Source: CAIKXD01 sp035439485 | GTDB taxonomy: Bacteria; Bacteroidota; Bacteroidia; UBA4408 | Direction of reading: 5' to 3' | NCBI GenBank assembly: GCA_035439485.1 | Contig: DAORKI010000004.1 | Coordinates: 10,109 to 74,108, forward strand | DNA length: 64,000 bases | In this document: positions 1-7,167 of the stretch, piece by piece | Numbering within the stretch: the stretch's first letter is position 1 | Layout of the letters: each line of letters opens with the position of its first letter | Translations under genes and position numbers: made by a program | Notes under the pieces: model-generated | The model's input: only the letters and a program-made list of their open reading frames with translations | Told to the model about the DNA's origin: nothing | The model's database searches: none

Positions 1-68
1 AGTTTACAGATTTATAGTTACCAAAATTAAAATTTTGATTAAAATTGGCAAAAAATAAAATCAAAATA

Positions 69-1166
69 ATGAAAAAAATAATTTTTACCTCCTTAATCTT
101 TTGCCTTGGAATTTGTCAATTTGTATTCGCCCAAACATTCAACAGTCCCGAAAGTGTTGAATTTGATTACGCAAACAACAGGTATTTAATAGCTAATCGT
201 GCAGCTAATCAAATTTTAGCTCGTGCTGCCGATGGCACTTTAAGTGTTTTTGCATCTTTAAATGGTTCTCCCTACGGAATTGAAATAGTGGGAGATACAC
301 TTTACTGCTGCACAAGTGGTTCATTAAGAGGCGTAAATTTAAATACAGGCTTGCAGATTTTTAATCAAACAATTGCTTCAGGAGCTTTTTTAAATGGTAT
401 AACTCATGATCCAGCAGGTAACCTATATTTAACTGGGTTTTCAAGTATGAAAGTTTATCGCTTCAATACTGCTACTCGTCAATCAAATATTTTTGTGAAT
501 AATACAGGAAATACACCAAATGGGATTATTTATGATGCTTATGATGGTGTTAATCCGAGATTAGTTATGGCTGGCTGGGGTACACCTTCTCTGATTAAAG
601 CTATTTCCTTGTCAGATTCTTCATTATCTACCCTCGTTAGCACACCTTTTGGCAGTATTGATGGTATTGCAAAGGGAAAAAATGGAAATTTTTATATTTC
701 TTGCTGGAGTAATAATTCTATTCAAAGATATGATAGTACTTTTGCCAACTCCCCAACTGCCATGGTTACAAGTGGTCTTTCAAGCCCAGCTGATATTTTT
801 TACAATCAACTTTCAGATACTTTAGCAGTTCCATTTGGTAGTGGAACCAATGGCAGTGTTAATTATTACTTTTTTGGAGATATAACATCTCAAAAAGCAA
901 TAATAAATTCTGATATTATCAAAGTTTTTCCAAATCCAACAGCTGAGATTATTAATATTAATGGGCTGAGCACAGCTTTCAAAAATATAACCATAAATAT
1001 ATATGAAATTGCTACCGGTAAACTAGTGTATAGCCTTTTAACATCACATTTAAATCAAAATATAACTATCAACTTACAAGATCATAATTTTTCATCGGGA
1101 ATTTACCTTTTAGAATTATCATCATCCAATGAAATACTTTCGAGAAGTAAATTAACCATAGAATAA
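69..1166 (+). CDS. Secreted beta-propeller (SMP-30/NHL-like) protein with T9SS type A sorting domain
   Basis: I place the start at the ATG at 69, giving 365 residues, because it begins directly with a signal peptide (MKKIIFTSLIF... ending VFAQ). A TTG 24 bases upstream would only add a charged leader. Residues about 25-275 show repeated short blades with Gly/Asp-rich turns (SPYGIEIVGDTLY, NGITHDPAGNLYLTGF, IDGIAKGKNGNFYISCW), as in SMP-30/NHL six-bladed propellers. The last 80 residues (IKVFPNPTAEIININGL ... GIYLLEL) are a Por-type (type A) C-terminal sorting domain, so export to the surface or medium by type IX secretion is expected. The substrate or binding partner cannot be told. The upstream region is cut by the window edge. 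The symporter gene follows after 14 bases, so co-transcription is possible. Confidence 0.85.
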   Translation: MKKIIFTSLIFCLGICQFVFAQTFNSPESVEFDYANNRYLIANRAANQILARAADGTLSVFASLNGSPYGIEIVGDTLYCCTSGSLRGVNLNTGLQIFNQTIASGAFLNGITHDPAGNLYLTGFSSMKVYRFNTATRQSNIFVNNTGNTPNGIIYDAYDGVNPRLVMAGWGTPSLIKAISLSDSSLSTLVSTPFGSIDGIAKGKNGNFYISCWSNNSIQRYDSTFANSPTAMVTSGLSSPADIFYNQLSDTLAVPFGSGTNGSVNYYFFGDITSQKAIINSDIIKVFPNPTAEIININGLSTAFKNITINIYEIATGKLVYSLLTSHLNQNITINLQDHNFSSGIYLLELSSSNEILSRSKLTIE

Positions 1167-1180
1167 TTTAAAGTAAGATC

Positions 1181-2539
1181 ATGTTTAAACCTCGAAATTT
1201 CCTTTTTGCTGCTATTTTGTTGCTTTTTATTGCTTCGGTGAGTATGTATTTTGATGATTTGCAATCTGTTATTTCCATTGGAAGTCGATGGTTATCCATA
1301 TTTTTCTTTTGTTTATTTGGCTATAAACAAAAAAGTTTAACAGCTTGGATTTTTATTAGTATGATAATTGGAGTTTTTGTGGGGATTGACTTTCCCAGCA
1401 TAGCCGAAAACTCTAAAGTGTTAAGCAGTGTTTTTTTAAAGTTAATAAAAACTGTCATAGCTCCATTATTATTTGGCACCTTGGTAGTAGGAATTGCTGG
1501 GCATGCTAATCTTAAACAAATAGGGAGAATGGGTATTAAATCATTAATTTATTTTGAGATTGTAACCACCATAGCACTTTTTATAGGTCTAGCAGCTATT
1601 AATATAAGTGGTGCAGGAAGAGGAATAAAGTTACCCGCTTCCACTGAAAAACTAGAGGTGACTGCCACAAAGCAGAGTGCATCAGACATAATTTTGCACA
1701 TATTTCCAGAAAATATAGCAAAATCAGTAGCCGAAGGTCAAATTTTGCAAATAGTAATATTCAGTATTATTTTCGGGATAGCCCTTGCCATGGTAAGTGA
1801 AGCCAAAAGATTACCAGTGCTCGAATTTGCTGAAAGTTTATCGGAAGTAATGTTTAAGTTTACTAATATTATAATGTATTTTGCGCCAATAGGTGTAGGT
1901 GCTGCAGTAGCATACACCATTTCGCATATGGGTTTTGAAGTGCTGTCGAATCTGGTTCAATTACTATTGACTTTGTATTTGGCTTTAATTGCATTTATTT
2001 TATTGGTATTGGTACCAGTAGGATTTATAATTAAACTGCCATTCAATGCATTTGTAAAAGCCATTGCAGAACCAGTGTCAATAGCCTTTGCAACTACAAG
2101 TTCAGAGTCGGCCTTGCCAAAAGCAATGGAAGCCATGGAAAAATTAGGTGTACCAAGAAAAATTGTATCATTTGTGATGCCTACAGGATATTCATTTAAT
2201 TTAGACGGCACTACCTTGTACTTAGCCTTAGCATCGGTGTTTGTAGCTCAGGCTGCTGGAATAGAAATGACATGGGGCGCTCAATTAATCATGGTATTTA
2301 CATTAATGTTAACTAGCAAAGGAGTGGCTGGAGTCCCTAGAGCGTCATTAGTGATACTATTAGGAACAGCAGCCTCCTTTAATTTGCCAACTGAACCCAT
2401 TTTTGTGATTTTAGCTATCGACAGTTTAATGGATATGGCAAGAACTTCGGTAAATGTTATAGGCAATTGTTTGGCCACAGTGGTTATAGCCAAATGGGAA
2501 AATGAATTTGAATACAACCCAGACAAAATAGATGTTTGA
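1181..2539 (+). CDS. Dicarboxylate/amino acid:cation symporter (DAACS, GltP/GltPh type)
   Basis: This 452-residue polytopic inner-membrane protein belongs to the glutamate/aspartate/C4-dicarboxylate symporter family (SLC1/DAACS). The family marks are present: the serine-rich hairpin motif TSSESALPKA near residue 306, the NLDGTTLY motif (family NMDGT) near 338, GVAGVPRAS in the second hairpin, and the closing helix VNVIGNCLATVVIAKWE near 425. It should import acidic amino acids or dicarboxylates with Na+ or H+. The family-typical first helix (LTAWIFISMIIGVFVG) begins only near residue 53; before it lie two extra hydrophobic stretches (about 6-24 and 29-50). The substrate cannot be read from the sequence. 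Confidence 0.93.
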   Translation: MFKPRNFLFAAILLLFIASVSMYFDDLQSVISIGSRWLSIFFFCLFGYKQKSLTAWIFISMIIGVFVGIDFPSIAENSKVLSSVFLKLIKTVIAPLLFGTLVVGIAGHANLKQIGRMGIKSLIYFEIVTTIALFIGLAAINISGAGRGIKLPASTEKLEVTATKQSASDIILHIFPENIAKSVAEGQILQIVIFSIIFGIALAMVSEAKRLPVLEFAESLSEVMFKFTNIIMYFAPIGVGAAVAYTISHMGFEVLSNLVQLLLTLYLALIAFILLVLVPVGFIIKLPFNAFVKAIAEPVSIAFATTSSESALPKAMEAMEKLGVPRKIVSFVMPTGYSFNLDGTTLYLALASVFVAQAAGIEMTWGAQLIMVFTLMLTSKGVAGVPRASLVILLGTAASFNLPTEPIFVILAIDSLMDMARTSVNVIGNCLATVVIAKWENEFEYNPDKIDV

Positions 2540-2615
2540 AGTGCATAAATCCTGGGTTTATATTACAATTTATGGCTTTTCAACAATCAATTATTAATAT
2601 CTAACGATAAAAAGT

Positions 2616-2646
2616 TTTGTTATTCCAAAATTTTGCTTTACTTTTG
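2616..2646 (+). promoter_or_regulatory. Bacteroidota-type promoter for the PorG-like gene
   Basis: TTTG at 2616-2619 and TACTTTTG at 2639-2646 are separated by 19 bases, matching the Bacteroidota -33 TTTG / -7 TAnnTTTG consensus. The -7 box ends only 5 bases before the ATG at 2652, so the transcript is expected to have almost no leader. Confidence 0.7.
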
Positions 2647-2651
2647 CGAAC

Positions 2652-3635
2652 ATGAAAAAAATAATACTCTTTTTAGCAGTGGTGAGCTTGCCTAAATTAG
2701 GCTTTTCACAATTTAAATGGGACTTTGGTGGCAATGTTGGTGCTTCCAACTATCTTGGCGATATCGGAGGTAAAGATAAACCTCGTAGAGATTTCGTTTA
2801 TGATATGAAGATAAATCAAACAAGAGCAAATCTTGGTGGTTTCGCAAGATACAAGCTAAGACCAGCTATCTCAGTTAAAGCTTCTTTAAACTACATCCGT
2901 ATCCAAGGAAATGATGCTTTGAGCACTAATCCTGCAAGAAATGCACGAAATTTAAGTTTCAGAAATAATATGATGGAGTTATCCACAACTGCTGAATATT
3001 ACTTCTACAAATCAAGTGATATGTCAGGACGCCCAGGTTTAAGAGGAAGCCGCAAACGTGTTGATTTTAGAACTTACGGATTTTTAGGTATTGGAGCTCT
3101 TTATACTAATCCACAAGCTGAATTTAATGGTTCTTGGGTAAATTTAAGAGATTACAAAACCGAAAATGTTGCTTATGGTCCTATTGCAGTCGTTATACCA
3201 GTTGGTGTTGGTTTAACCTACACTATCAATCGTCATTACCGCTTTGGATTTGAATTTGGTTTCAGAAAAACATTTACTGATTATTTAGATGATGTTTCTA
3301 CTAATTATGTCCCTGAAGTTTTTGCAAATGAGCCTCAAATGACTGGTACAGGTGCGGTTGGAACACAATACCTTACTGATAGAGCCAAATTAGCTAACAG
3401 AAATGTGGAGTTAACAACAAGTAGCATTGATCGTGCTAATTATGGTTGGACAGAAGAATTCAATGGTACAAAATTGAACAAAAGAGGCGATGATACCAAC
3501 TTTGATAACTATTTAACAGCAAGTTTAAGTTTTAGTTACGTAATAAAAGGAAAGAACAAATTCTACAAGCAAAAGTATAAGAGCTTAAGTCAACGTAGAA
3601 AAGTTGTTAAACGTAAAACTAGAGCTAAATTCTAA
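2652..3635 (+). CDS. Outer membrane beta-barrel protein, PorG-like (DUF6089 family)
   Basis: The 327-residue protein has a signal peptide (MKKIILFLAVVSLPKLGFSQ) followed by a mature start (FKWDFGGNVGASNYLGDIGG) typical of the DUF6089 outer-membrane beta-barrel family, which includes PorG of the type IX secretion system. Alternating hydrophobic strands and Gly/aromatic turns run through the protein (FLGIGALYTNPQAEF, IPVGVGLTYTINRHYRFGFEFGF), and it ends in a very basic tail (QRRKVVKRKTRAKF), unusual for a barrel end and perhaps periplasmic. The gene stands alone between its own promoter and a strong terminator. Assignment to PorG itself rests on family resemblance; a general outer-membrane barrel is the alternative. 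Confidence 0.72.
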   Translation: MKKIILFLAVVSLPKLGFSQFKWDFGGNVGASNYLGDIGGKDKPRRDFVYDMKINQTRANLGGFARYKLRPAISVKASLNYIRIQGNDALSTNPARNARNLSFRNNMMELSTTAEYYFYKSSDMSGRPGLRGSRKRVDFRTYGFLGIGALYTNPQAEFNGSWVNLRDYKTENVAYGPIAVVIPVGVGLTYTINRHYRFGFEFGFRKTFTDYLDDVSTNYVPEVFANEPQMTGTGAVGTQYLTDRAKLANRNVELTTSSIDRANYGWTEEFNGTKLNKRGDDTNFDNYLTASLSFSYVIKGKNKFYKQKYKSLSQRRKVVKRKTRAKF

Positions 3636-3636
3636 T

Positions 3637-3666
3637 AAAAAAAGCGGGTTTTTACCCGCTTTTTTT
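3637..3666 (+). terminator. Rho-independent terminator after the PorG-like gene
   Basis: Perfect stem AGCGGGT/ACCCGCT (3643-3649 and 3654-3660) with a TTTT loop, preceded by a run of A and followed by six T. It starts within two bases of the stop codon. Confidence 0.93.
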
Positions 3667-3692
3667 ATGTTTTTAAATTGTACAATTTTATT

Positions 3693-3700
3693 TATCTTTG
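3693..3700 (+). promoter_or_regulatory. -7 box for tatA
   Basis: TATCTTTG fits the Bacteroidota -7 consensus TAnnTTTG, 15 bases before the tatA ATG and just after the upstream terminator. No clean -33 TTTG is visible at the usual spacing. Confidence 0.55.
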
Positions 3701-3715
3701 TAAAAAATTTAAACA

Positions 3716-3907
3716 ATGTTATCATCAATATTACTCGGTTTTCTTGGCGGCCTTGGCGGAAGCGAAGTTATTTTAATAGTTGCAATCATTTTACTTATGT
3801 TTGGTGGGAAAAAAATTCCCGAATTAATGAGAGGCTTAGGTAAAGGAATTAAAGAATTCAAAGATGCATCAAAAGGCGTTGAAGAGAAAAAAGATTTACC
3901 ACAATAA
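3716..3907 (+). CDS. tatA: Sec-independent (Tat) translocase subunit TatA/TatE
   Basis: This is a 63-residue Tat pore-forming subunit. One N-terminal transmembrane helix (GSEVILIVAIILLMFGG, about residues 15-31) is followed by the family hinge and amphipathic helix FGGKKIPELMRGLGKGIKEF, then a short charged tail. The invariant FG-x-x-K-x-P motif is intact. It works with TatC, which is not in this window, to export folded proteins across the inner membrane. The gene is a single transcription unit bounded by terminators on both sides. The length is normal for Bacteroidota TatA. Confidence 0.95.
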   Translation: MLSSILLGFLGGLGGSEVILIVAIILLMFGGKKIPELMRGLGKGIKEFKDASKGVEEKKDLPQ

Positions 3908-3925
3908 TTAATCGAAAATTTTAAT

Positions 3926-3957
3926 AAAAAAACCAATGAATTTCATTGGTTTTTTTA
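3926..3957 (+). terminator. Rho-independent terminator after tatA
   Basis: Stem ACCAATGA/TCATTGGT (3932-3939 and 3943-3950) with an ATT loop, A-run before and T-run after. The symmetrical A/T flanks would let it act in both directions. Confidence 0.9.
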
Positions 3958-3991
3958 TTTTTACATCACAGGTATCACTGTGAAATATTTT

Positions 3992-6079
3992 ATGAATCCT
4001 TGGAATGAATTACCATTTGTAAGATTATTAATAGCCCTTGTTACAGGTATTGTACTTGCTATTAACATTCCAACTTTAATTGAGTTTAATTATACTTGGT
4101 TAGGTGCCTTATTAATATTTATTTACCTTGCCATTTGGAATTGGAAAATTAGCTTTCAATATCGTTTTATTAAAGGAATTCCGAGCTTATTATTGCTTGT
4201 TGTATTAGGAGTAAATTTAGTTAAGGTTCATTCTGAAATCAATTACAAGAGCCATTTTAATAAAATAAAAGGCGAATATATCTTAATTAAAATTAATGAA
4301 CCACCTAAAAAGAAACAACAAACCATTAAAGCAATTGGGGAGGTAATTGCAGTTAAAAATAATGCAAAATGGACTGAAACAAAAGGAAAGCTGTTGGTTT
4401 ACATTTCAAAAAGTAAAGGTTCCGAAACATTAAAATATGGAGATATTATTGTTAGTAAAAGCAAAATTGTTGAAACGCCAGCCCCAAAAAATCCTCAAGA
4501 ATTCAATTACAAAAAGTATCTAGCATTTCATCAAATATACCATCAAACCTATATTGGGGATAATAATTGGATTAATCTTCATAAGAGCGAGTCAAATAAG
4601 TTACTGGCATTCTCATACCAGATTCGAAGTTATTTTATATCCATAATTGAAGAAGCCAAAATTACTGGAAATGAATTGGCAATTGGGTCGGCATTAATAT
4701 TAGGTTTTGAAGATAATTTATCAAATGAAGTTATTGGCTCATTTGCTGCCACAGGGGCTTTACACGTTTTAAGTGTTTCGGGTTTACATGTTGGTATCAT
4801 ATTTTTAGTTCTGAATTATATTTTACAATTGCTTGGCGAGAGTAAAACAGCCCGCGTTACAAAATTAATAGTTTCATTGCTGGGATTATGGTTTTACGCC
4901 CTAATTACAGGCATGTCGCCTTCTGTTTGGCGAGCTGCTACTATGTTTAGTTTAATTACAATAGGGAAATTTTATAATAAAGATGTAAATACTATAAATA
5001 TCATCGGTAGTTCAGCTTTTATTTTATTATGCATTAACCCATTCATGATTACTGAAGTGGGCTTTCAACTTTCTTATTTAGCTGTAATAGGCATTGTAAC
5101 CATTCACCCTTGGTTATACAGTTTAATAGAAGTAAAAAACAAAATCTTAAACAACATTTGGTCAATAAGTTGTGTGTCTGTGGCTGCTCAATTTATTACT
5201 TTTCCTTTGGGATTGCTTTATTTTCATCAATTTCCAAATTATTTCTTGTTTTCGAATTTGATAGTAATTCCAATTTCAACTATAATACTATATGTAGGTG
5301 TACTTTTATTGGTGGTTTCAAAAGTACCTTTTGCTGGAATAATAGTATCGAAATTGTTGTTTGCTCTATTGTGGTTGCTAAAGACCACTGTTTCATTTTT
5401 TGAACATTTGCCTTATGCCATAATTGATGGTATTTCAATTTCAACATTTGAGGCATTGCTGCTGTATGCAATTTTAATAGGTGTAATGGTATACTCAATT
5501 CATAAAAAAATATCCATTTTAAATATGACCTTGAGCCTTTGTTTGATTTTTATACTAGTTCAAATTAAACAAAAAGTGGAGCAAAAAAATCAACAAAAAA
5601 TTATTTTTTATGCCATTAATAAGCACAGTGCTATAGATATTATTTCTGGCCAAAATAATGTCGCTATATTTGATTCAGCCTTATTTTTCAATAAAGATAA
5701 AATTAGGTTTCATATCACAGCAAACAGAAATTATTTAGGCGTTAATCATACTATTGAAATTAAAAAAAATCAAAAAATTAGATCTAAAAATGAAATTATT
5801 AGCAATGATGATGCATATTTATTTTTTAATAATCATGTTATATTATATAATTTCAAGCCAAGCATTGCAATTACCAAACTTAGAGTTATTCCTGAAATTG
5901 TGCTTGTTAATAAAGAAAATTTAACTCGATTAAGCACAGTTGTGAAATTATTTCCTAGAGCTCAATTTATTTTTGACGGGACTATTTCACTTAATAAATA
6001 TAAAGATGTAATGACACACAATCCAAACATTAATATGAGAAGTGTATTAAATGAAGGTGCAATAATTTTTGAAACATGA
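3992..6079 (+). CDS. comEC: ComEC/Rec2-family DNA uptake channel
   Basis: I take the ATG at 3992 (695 residues), since it leads straight into the first helix (FVRLLIALVTGIVLAI); a GTG 12 bases upstream is the alternative. Domains in order: N-terminal helices and a soluble DUF4131-like region (to about residue 215), then the Competence domain with its hallmarks SVSGLHVG (about 260), MSPSVWRAATMF (about 308) and GFQLSYLAVIGI, followed by helices to about 525. The last 160 residues are soluble but show no HxHxDH metal motif, so there is no recognisable metallo-beta-lactamase nuclease domain. Known role: moving single-stranded DNA across the inner membrane during natural transformation. The stop codon overlaps the next gene's start (ATGA). 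Confidence 0.93.
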   Translation: MNPWNELPFVRLLIALVTGIVLAINIPTLIEFNYTWLGALLIFIYLAIWNWKISFQYRFIKGIPSLLLLVVLGVNLVKVHSEINYKSHFNKIKGEYILIKINEPPKKKQQTIKAIGEVIAVKNNAKWTETKGKLLVYISKSKGSETLKYGDIIVSKSKIVETPAPKNPQEFNYKKYLAFHQIYHQTYIGDNNWINLHKSESNKLLAFSYQIRSYFISIIEEAKITGNELAIGSALILGFEDNLSNEVIGSFAATGALHVLSVSGLHVGIIFLVLNYILQLLGESKTARVTKLIVSLLGLWFYALITGMSPSVWRAATMFSLITIGKFYNKDVNTINIIGSSAFILLCINPFMITEVGFQLSYLAVIGIVTIHPWLYSLIEVKNKILNNIWSISCVSVAAQFITFPLGLLYFHQFPNYFLFSNLIVIPISTIILYVGVLLLVVSKVPFAGIIVSKLLFALLWLLKTTVSFFEHLPYAIIDGISISTFEALLLYAILIGVMVYSIHKKISILNMTLSLCLIFILVQIKQKVEQKNQQKIIFYAINKHSAIDIISGQNNVAIFDSALFFNKDKIRFHITANRNYLGVNHTIEIKKNQKIRSKNEIISNDDAYLFFNNHVILYNFKPSIAITKLRVIPEIVLVNKENLTRLSTVVKLFPRAQFIFDGTISLNKYKDVMTHNPNINMRSVLNEGAIIFET

Positions 6080-6450
6080 GTAGTGAATTTATACTTGAAC
6101 TAAAAGTTTTATTTGGTTTTGGGAAATGGTACAAGGTATTTGATTCATATCATGATGCTGTTACCCACATTCCAAATAATAAATCAATATTAGTGCACTT
6201 GGGAAAAACAGAAATTTGTTTAGCACGCAACGAAACTATCATAACGGCATTTTTAAATGAATGCCCTCATAACCAAATGCCATTAAATAGAGGTTTTTTT
6301 AATGAAAAGAAAGAATGGATTTGTCCCTATCACCGTCATTGTTTTAATGTATCAAATGGTGACAATTTAACTATGCCCGAAACAGGAAAACTAAAATTAT
6401 TCCAAATTAAAATAAGCAAAAATGGACTGTATGTTTACAAGGATAACTAA
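6076..6450 (+). CDS. Rieske [2Fe-2S] domain protein
   Basis: This small (124 residues) stand-alone Rieske ferredoxin-like protein carries both cluster-binding boxes, CPHNQMPLNRG (Cys and His near residues 62-64) and CPYHRH (Cys near 83, His near 86). The overall plan matches soluble Rieske proteins of the dioxygenase-ferredoxin or NirD type. There is no signal peptide or membrane anchor, so it should be cytoplasmic. It overlaps comEC by four bases (ATGA), implying translational coupling, and meets the LOG gene tail to tail with a few bases of overlap. No oxygenase or reductase partner is nearby, so the redox partner is unknown. Confidence 0.88.
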   Translation: MSSEFILELKVLFGFGKWYKVFDSYHDAVTHIPNNKSILVHLGKTEICLARNETIITAFLNECPHNQMPLNRGFFNEKKEWICPYHRHCFNVSNGDNLTMPETGKLKLFQIKISKNGLYVYKDN

Positions 6451-7154
6451 AAATTAGGCTTGTGTAAATATTTTGAGTAAAATTTCTCGATATTCATTAC
6501 TGCCTCATCAGCCGTATCAACCAAACTAACTAAATCTAAATCAATTTCATTAATATTTTGTTCCTTTTTAAGTAATGAACTTTTAATCCATTCTAACAAA
6601 CCACCCCAGTAGTCTTTTCCAACTAATATAACGGGAAAAGCAGCTACTTTTCTTGTTTGAATTAAAGTCAAGGCTTCAAATAGTTCGTCTAGTGTACCAA
6701 ACCCGCCAGGCAAAACAATAAAGCCTTGAGCATATTTCATAAACATCACTTTACGTACAAAAAAGTAGTCGAAACTAATTAGTTTATCTACGTCAATATA
6801 AGGATTAGAGTATTGCTCGTGCGGCAATTCAATATTCAGTCCAACCGACATCCCACCACCTTTATTAGCGCCTTTATTGGCTGCTTCCATAATGCCGGGG
6901 CCACCTCCAGTGATTACTCCATATCCTTTTTGTGTAAGTTTAAAAGCTATTTCTTCGGCTAATAAATAATACTGGTTTTCGTTTTTTGTTCTGGCACTTC
7001 CAAAAATGGAAACGCAAGGCCCAATTTTTCCTAATTTTTCAAATGCCTCCACAAACTCGGCCATGATTTTAAAAATTTGCCACGAGTCTTTCACCTTTAC
7101 TTCACTCCAATCTTTAGGCTGAAATGCCCTTCTAATTCTTTCTTCTTCGTTCAT
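6447..7154 (-). CDS. LOG-family protein (TIGR00730; nucleotide 5'-monophosphate phosphoribohydrolase-like)
   Basis: The 235-residue Rossmann-fold protein contains the two LOG-family signatures, GGGPGIMEAANKGA (about residue 86) and PGGFGTLDELFEALTLIQ (about 148). Characterised members (LOG, RdgB-like PpnN relatives) hydrolyse the N-glycosidic bond of nucleoside monophosphates or cytokinin ribotides. The bacterial physiological substrate is usually AMP-like nucleotides; which one applies here is not visible. It is the last gene of a leftward run behind uvrA (13-base gap). Its stop overlaps that of the Rieske gene on the other strand. Confidence 0.92.
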   Translation of the reverse strand: MNEEERIRRAFQPKDWSEVKVKDSWQIFKIMAEFVEAFEKLGKIGPCVSIFGSARTKNENQYYLLAEEIAFKLTQKGYGVITGGGPGIMEAANKGANKGGGMSVGLNIELPHEQYSNPYIDVDKLISFDYFFVRKVMFMKYAQGFIVLPGGFGTLDELFEALTLIQTRKVAAFPVILVGKDYWGGLLEWIKSSLLKKEQNINEIDLDLVSLVDTADEAVMNIEKFYSKYLHKPNF

Positions 7155-7167
7155 ATATATATTTTCG

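Noticed and set aside
45..68. TTG start extending the first protein by eight residues
   Set aside because: The ATG at 69 begins exactly at a good signal peptide; the extension is only a basic leader.
2546..2562. Hairpin ATAAATC-CTG-GGTTTAT after the symporter gene as a terminator
   Set aside because: Weak AT-rich stem, tight loop and no T-run.
3604..3843. 79-codon frame overlapping the PorG-like end and tatA
   Set aside because: It runs through a strong terminator and is out of frame with tatA, whose protein is clearly real.
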